Under the pieces are notes generated by a model. It saw nothing but the letters and a program-made list of their open reading frames with translations. It was not told the DNA's origin and did no database searches. DNA of 64,000 bases from Deltaproteobacteria bacterium (GTDB taxonomy: Bacteria; Desulfobacterota; Desulfobulbia; Desulfobulbales; SURF-16): NCBI GenBank assembly GCA_016219175.1, contig JACRCD010000039.1, forward strand, positions 1 to 64,000. The letters are read 5' to 3'. Shown in pieces: positions 61,071 to 64,000 of this stretch. How positions within the stretch are numbered: position 1 is the first letter of the stretch; each line of letters starts with the position of its first letter. The translations under genes and the position numbers were made by a program.

Positions 61071-61884
61071 CTATCCCCGTCCCGGCAATTCCGTGCCTCG
61101 GCTCATGATTTCTATATACCCGGAGTAACAGAAAATCCGGTTGCGTTTCTGTGCGGTGAGTTTCCGCACGATGCCCAGCTGTTCCAGGTGACCCAAAGCC
61201 TTGTTAACCGTAGCCGGGGAGATGCCGGTCTTTTCCACAAGCGAGCCCGAGGTGGCAATGGGATGCTCCATCAACGCCCGGTGAACCTGCAGCGTGGACG
61301 CCGCGGCTCGCCCGAGCCCGTTGATCTTGTTTCGATTCTGATTTGACAGGTCGAGTAGTTGCTGCGCTGCTTCCACCGCTTGCGTAGCGGTGACGATGAC
61401 CGCTTCCGCGAAAAAATCGAGCCAAGCCTCCCAGTCGCCGGTCAGGCGCACATTATTGAGCAACTCGTAGTAATACTGGCGGTGCGCCTTGAAGTAGAGG
61501 CTGAGATACAGCATCGGCTCCCGCAACACCTTCTTTTCACACAAAAGCAGCGTAATCAGCAAACGGCCAAGACGGCCATTACCATCAAGAAACGGGTGGA
61601 TCGTTCAGCAGCAGATCCGAAAGCGACGATTGCCTTCCCTCGATCATGGAGGAAAGCACCGCCTCCTTGCGGACGTACATATAGAGGAACAGCGAGGTTT
61701 CCGGCAGAAGCGTCGCGACGCTGTCCAGGCGTCCCAGGGCCAGCAGCGCCCTGTCGAACTTGCCGCGAAGCTCAGGCGGCCAGTCGATGGGCGGCTGCGG
61801 CGGCAGCGGGGTGGGAATAAAGGCTTGGGCTTTTTCACCCACCGTCGATATTGTCACGTAACGTCCCTGGAGTTTTCGTCTCAT
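61071..61884 (-). pseudogene. Broken Fic family gene with internal deletion
   Basis: The N-terminal 95 residues (61585-61884, SSMIEGRQSSLSDLLL at the end) are the usual start of a Fic protein. The reading then jumps, in another frame, straight to the catalytic motif HPFLDGNGRLGR (61571-61610 on the minus strand) and the C-terminal winged-helix part (61071-61562). About 100 residues that normally lie between them are missing. The start MRRKLQGRYVT is intact. AMP-transferase activity is not expected. The repeat copy C lies 45 bases past the end. Confidence 0.8.
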
Positions 61885-62044
61885 CCAATCCGCCTCGAAT
61901 CTAAAATAAGGCTCTTTCTTATTTTAACTTAAGCCAATATTCTAAAATAAAAGGCGTGGAGAAAAAAGCAAGCGGATTTCCCGCGACGCGCGTCGGACTC
62001 GGGCTTGTATTCGTTTTGCTGATTTTTGCTATCAAAAAAACTCC

Positions 62045-63517
62045 TCACCCTCCGTTCTGCCCCGAGCGGCCCGTCTTCTTCCGGTGTTTGAAATCGGTGG
62101 AGAGGACGCCGTGGCGGCGCATGAGGCGCTGAAAAGCCTGTCTCTCCAGGCCGCATTGTTTGGCGGCGGCAGTGACGTTGCCCTGGTGCCGGGAGAGCAG
62201 CTGCCCGAGATAGGCGATGGAAAAGCGCTGCACCACCTCGGCCTTGGCCTCATTGTAGGAAAGATTGCACAACTGCTGCAGCTGATCCTGCGGACAGCGC
62301 AGCCGGTCAGCCTTTTCATCCGCCACGCAAACATCGGAGACCGAAACGGTATTACCGGGGGCGAGAAGCACCGCCCGCTTGATGGTGTGCTGCAGTTCCC
62401 GCACATTGCCCGGCCATTCCTGCTGATAGAGAAACTGCAGGGCTTCCGGGGCTATGACCAGATCAGGCCGGCCGTGCTGCCGTTTGTAGCGTTCAAGGAA
62501 ATGGTGGACCAGCAGCGGCATGTCCTCGCGCATGTCCCGCAAGGGGGGCATTTTCACGGTGACCACGTTCAGCCGGTAGAAAAGGTCGGCCCGGAATTCG
62601 CCGGCCAGAATCCTGGCCTCGAGATCCTGATTGGTGGAGGCCACCACCCGCGCCTCAACCTTGATGGTGTTGTTCTGGCCCAGGGGCTGGATCTCTTTTT
62701 CCTGGAGAACGCGCAGGAGTTTGGTCTGCACCGCGACCGGGATATCGGCGATCTCGTCGAGCAGGATGGTCGATTGATCGGCGGCCAGGAAAAGGCCCTT
62801 CTTGTCCTGGGTTGCGCCGGTAAAGGCCCCCTTGCAGTAGCCGAACAGCTCGCTTTCCAGGATCTGTTCCGGCAGGGCCGGGCAGTTGACCGTGATCATC
62901 CTCTGCTGTCTCCGGTTGCTCAGTTCATGCAGGGCGCGGGCCGCCAGTTCCTTGCCCGTGCCGGACTCCCCGCGGATGAGCACGGTGGCATCCGTGTCGG
63001 CAACCCTGGCGATGAGGTCAAGCACCTTGCGCAGGGCAGGCGACTGGCCGACAAAGCCCTGGGGCAGGACGAGATCATCCAGCTTTTCCTGGAGCTGACG
63101 GTTATCACGCAGCAGGCGGGTCCGTTCAAGGCAATAGCGGATCACCCGGACGATATGGTCCTTGTCAAAGGGCTTTTGCAGAAAGTCATATGCCCCGTCT
63201 TTCAAGGCCTGGACCGCCATCTCAATGGTCCCGTAGCCGGTCATGATAATCACGGAAATGGTTTTATCAAGCTCCGTGATTTTTTTCAGCAGCAGCAGCC
63301 CGTCGAGATCCGGCATCTTGATGTCGGTCACCACCACATCGGGGCGGCAGTGTTCCAGCTCCTTAAGGGCCATGCGGCCCGTGGAGGCCAGAATCACTTC
63401 GCAGTCGCATTCGCGGGCCACGACAAGCTTGAGCATGTGCAGCATGTCCGGCTCGTCATCAACGATCATGACCAGCTGTTTACCGGCAGGGAGTGGCGGG
63501 GAGGCGGGTTTTTTCAT
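62045..63517 (-). CDS. Sigma-54-dependent NtrC-family response regulator
   Basis: A receiver domain (about 14-130, phospho-acceptor in VVVTDIKMPD) is followed by an AAA+ domain (about 150-385) with Walker A GESGTGKE, the sigma-54 contact GAFTGA, Walker B TILLDEIAD and a Fis-type helix-turn-helix (about 435-475, GNVTAAAKQCGLERQAFQRL). At 490 aa it is complete. The ATG at 63517 overlaps the upstream stop in ATGA; the longer frame to 63751 overlaps the other gene and has no family match. The cognate kinase is not in the window. Confidence 0.93.
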   Translation of the reverse strand: MKKPASPPLPAGKQLVMIVDDEPDMLHMLKLVVARECDCEVILASTGRMALKELEHCRPDVVVTDIKMPDLDGLLLLKKITELDKTISVIIMTGYGTIEMAVQALKDGAYDFLQKPFDKDHIVRVIRYCLERTRLLRDNRQLQEKLDDLVLPQGFVGQSPALRKVLDLIARVADTDATVLIRGESGTGKELAARALHELSNRRQQRMITVNCPALPEQILESELFGYCKGAFTGATQDKKGLFLAADQSTILLDEIADIPVAVQTKLLRVLQEKEIQPLGQNNTIKVEARVVASTNQDLEARILAGEFRADLFYRLNVVTVKMPPLRDMREDMPLLVHHFLERYKRQHGRPDLVIAPEALQFLYQQEWPGNVRELQHTIKRAVLLAPGNTVSVSDVCVADEKADRLRCPQDQLQQLCNLSYNEAKAEVVQRFSIAYLGQLLSRHQGNVTAAAKQCGLERQAFQRLMRRHGVLSTDFKHRKKTGRSGQNGG

Positions 63518-64000
63518 TGCGGTCTGCCGAGTGAACTGAGGTAGTGAAAATAGGTCTGGATGAAGCGGCCGGAGACGGCGTCGGCAAAAGAGACGCGAAA
63601 TAACGATTTCCCCGGCAGGGCGCCTGACAGGGCCAGAAACACCGAACGGGAGAGAGAGGTAAGAGCGGTGTTGATTTCCGGGAGATTGGAGGTTTCCTTG
63701 GGTAATCCGTATATCCGGCAGCTTAACGGCCGGAATTGGGCCAGCTGACATGAACCATGCAGGAGCAGGGGACAGTCCAGATTTTCCCGCAGGTAGGCGC
63801 GCTCAAGCTCTGCGGGGGAGGTCACCTGATCCGCCTGGGCCAGGCGGCGGAGCGCGCGGCAGTTCTCCACCGCCCGGTCAATGATCTCTTCCCGCAGATT
63901 GCTGGTCAATGTTTTGTTCATTTTGTTGCTCAGATAAATGGCCTCAATCAGCTGCAGTTCGAAATAGCGTTGGCAGCCCGTTGTCTGCTCGATGCCGCAG
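63514..64000 (-). CDS. YkgJ-type cysteine-cluster protein, 5' end outside window
   Basis: The frame is open from the window edge and contains, in order, CGIEQTTGCQRYF, an internal helical part, CPLLLHGSCQL, FRPLSCRIYGLP and a C-terminal region. Cysteines spaced like this bind metal (zinc or iron) in the YkgJ/CxxCxxCC family. An internal ATG at 63921 is not the true start. It overlaps the sigma-54 regulator by 4 bases and may act in the same regulatory unit. Confidence 0.7.
   Translation of the reverse strand, partial: CGIEQTTGCQRYFELQLIEAIYLSNKMNKTLTSNLREEIIDRAVENCRALRRLAQADQVTSPAELERAYLRENLDCPLLLHGSCQLAQFRPLSCRIYGLPKETSNLPEINTALTSLSRSVFLALSGALPGKSLFRVSFADAVSGRFIQTYFHYLSSLGRPQ

Noticed and set aside
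62084-63544. 486-aa plus-strand open frame
   Set aside because: It is fully antisense to the sigma-54 regulator, whose motifs are all intact. The frame is open only because of the codon bias of this GC-rich gene.

Overview
The window reads as chromosomal DNA of a Gram-negative, probably anaerobic, Desulfobacterota-like bacterium, with a Desulfobulbales-type gene repertoire. The grounds are pyrK-pyrD (class 1B dihydroorotate dehydrogenase), a NIL-ferredoxin, a UPF0280 protein, a paired arsenosugar glycosyltransferase cassette, GatCAB, a short RdgC-like protein, an HD-GYP regulator and a sigma-54 regulator. This placement is inference from gene content; there is no rRNA in the window.

Layout. 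1-3.3 kb holds pyrimidine synthesis, a ferredoxin and a HAD nucleotidase. 3.5-7.7 kb holds a membrane-anchored MshEN protein and a large secreted multidomain protein (FN3, cadherin-like, PKD, H-lectin-like and dockerin-like parts). 7.7-14.2 kb holds UPF0280, two arsenosugar-type glycosyltransferases, CvpA, a phosphopantetheinyl transferase, a Crp/Fnr regulator and a SpoT-like protein whose synthetase half looks dead. 14.3-26.2 kb is housekeeping: RNase R, TrmJ, 5-formyl-THF cyclo-ligase, a deacetylase, an HD-GYP regulator, gatCA, hisC, cmk, PilZ, LysR and the dITP/XTP pyrophosphatase. 26.3-39.3 kb holds aroK, aroC, glycogen synthase, gap, a very large PEP-synthase-like gene split at a run of nine T, a GspE/PilB-type ATPase and an HDOD protein.

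39.3-43.5 kb is a compact island with an AAA ATPase and a subtilisin-like protease, an IetAS-type pair. It is flanked by imperfect copies of the last bases of hemW. 43.4-48.0 kb carries hemW, radC, gatB and an rdgC-like pair on the minus strand. tRNA-Lys and tRNA-Glu follow.

48.3-60.8 kb is an integrated filamentous phage (inovirus). An exact 83-bp repeat of the tRNA-Glu 3' end and its terminator bounds it. The minus strand carries a complete inovirus-like order: ssDNA-binding protein, small membrane proteins, a 39-aa coat protein, pIII-like, pVI-like, Zot/pI, Rep, excisionase and tyrosine integrase. A divergent CI-like repressor begins the plus-strand cargo: a membrane-tethered Mrr-type nuclease, an uncharacterised three-gene operon (large protein with a HEPN-like R-x5-H motif, zinc-ribbon protein, two-TM protein) between 59-bp direct repeats, and a HigBA-type toxin-antitoxin pair. 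The three-gene operon is the best candidate for an undescribed, possibly anti-phage, system.

60.8-64.0 kb carries one copy of a 160-bp palindromic repeat that also occurs near aroK and between aroC and glgA, a broken fic gene, a sigma-54 response regulator, and a YkgJ-like cysteine-cluster protein cut by the window edge.
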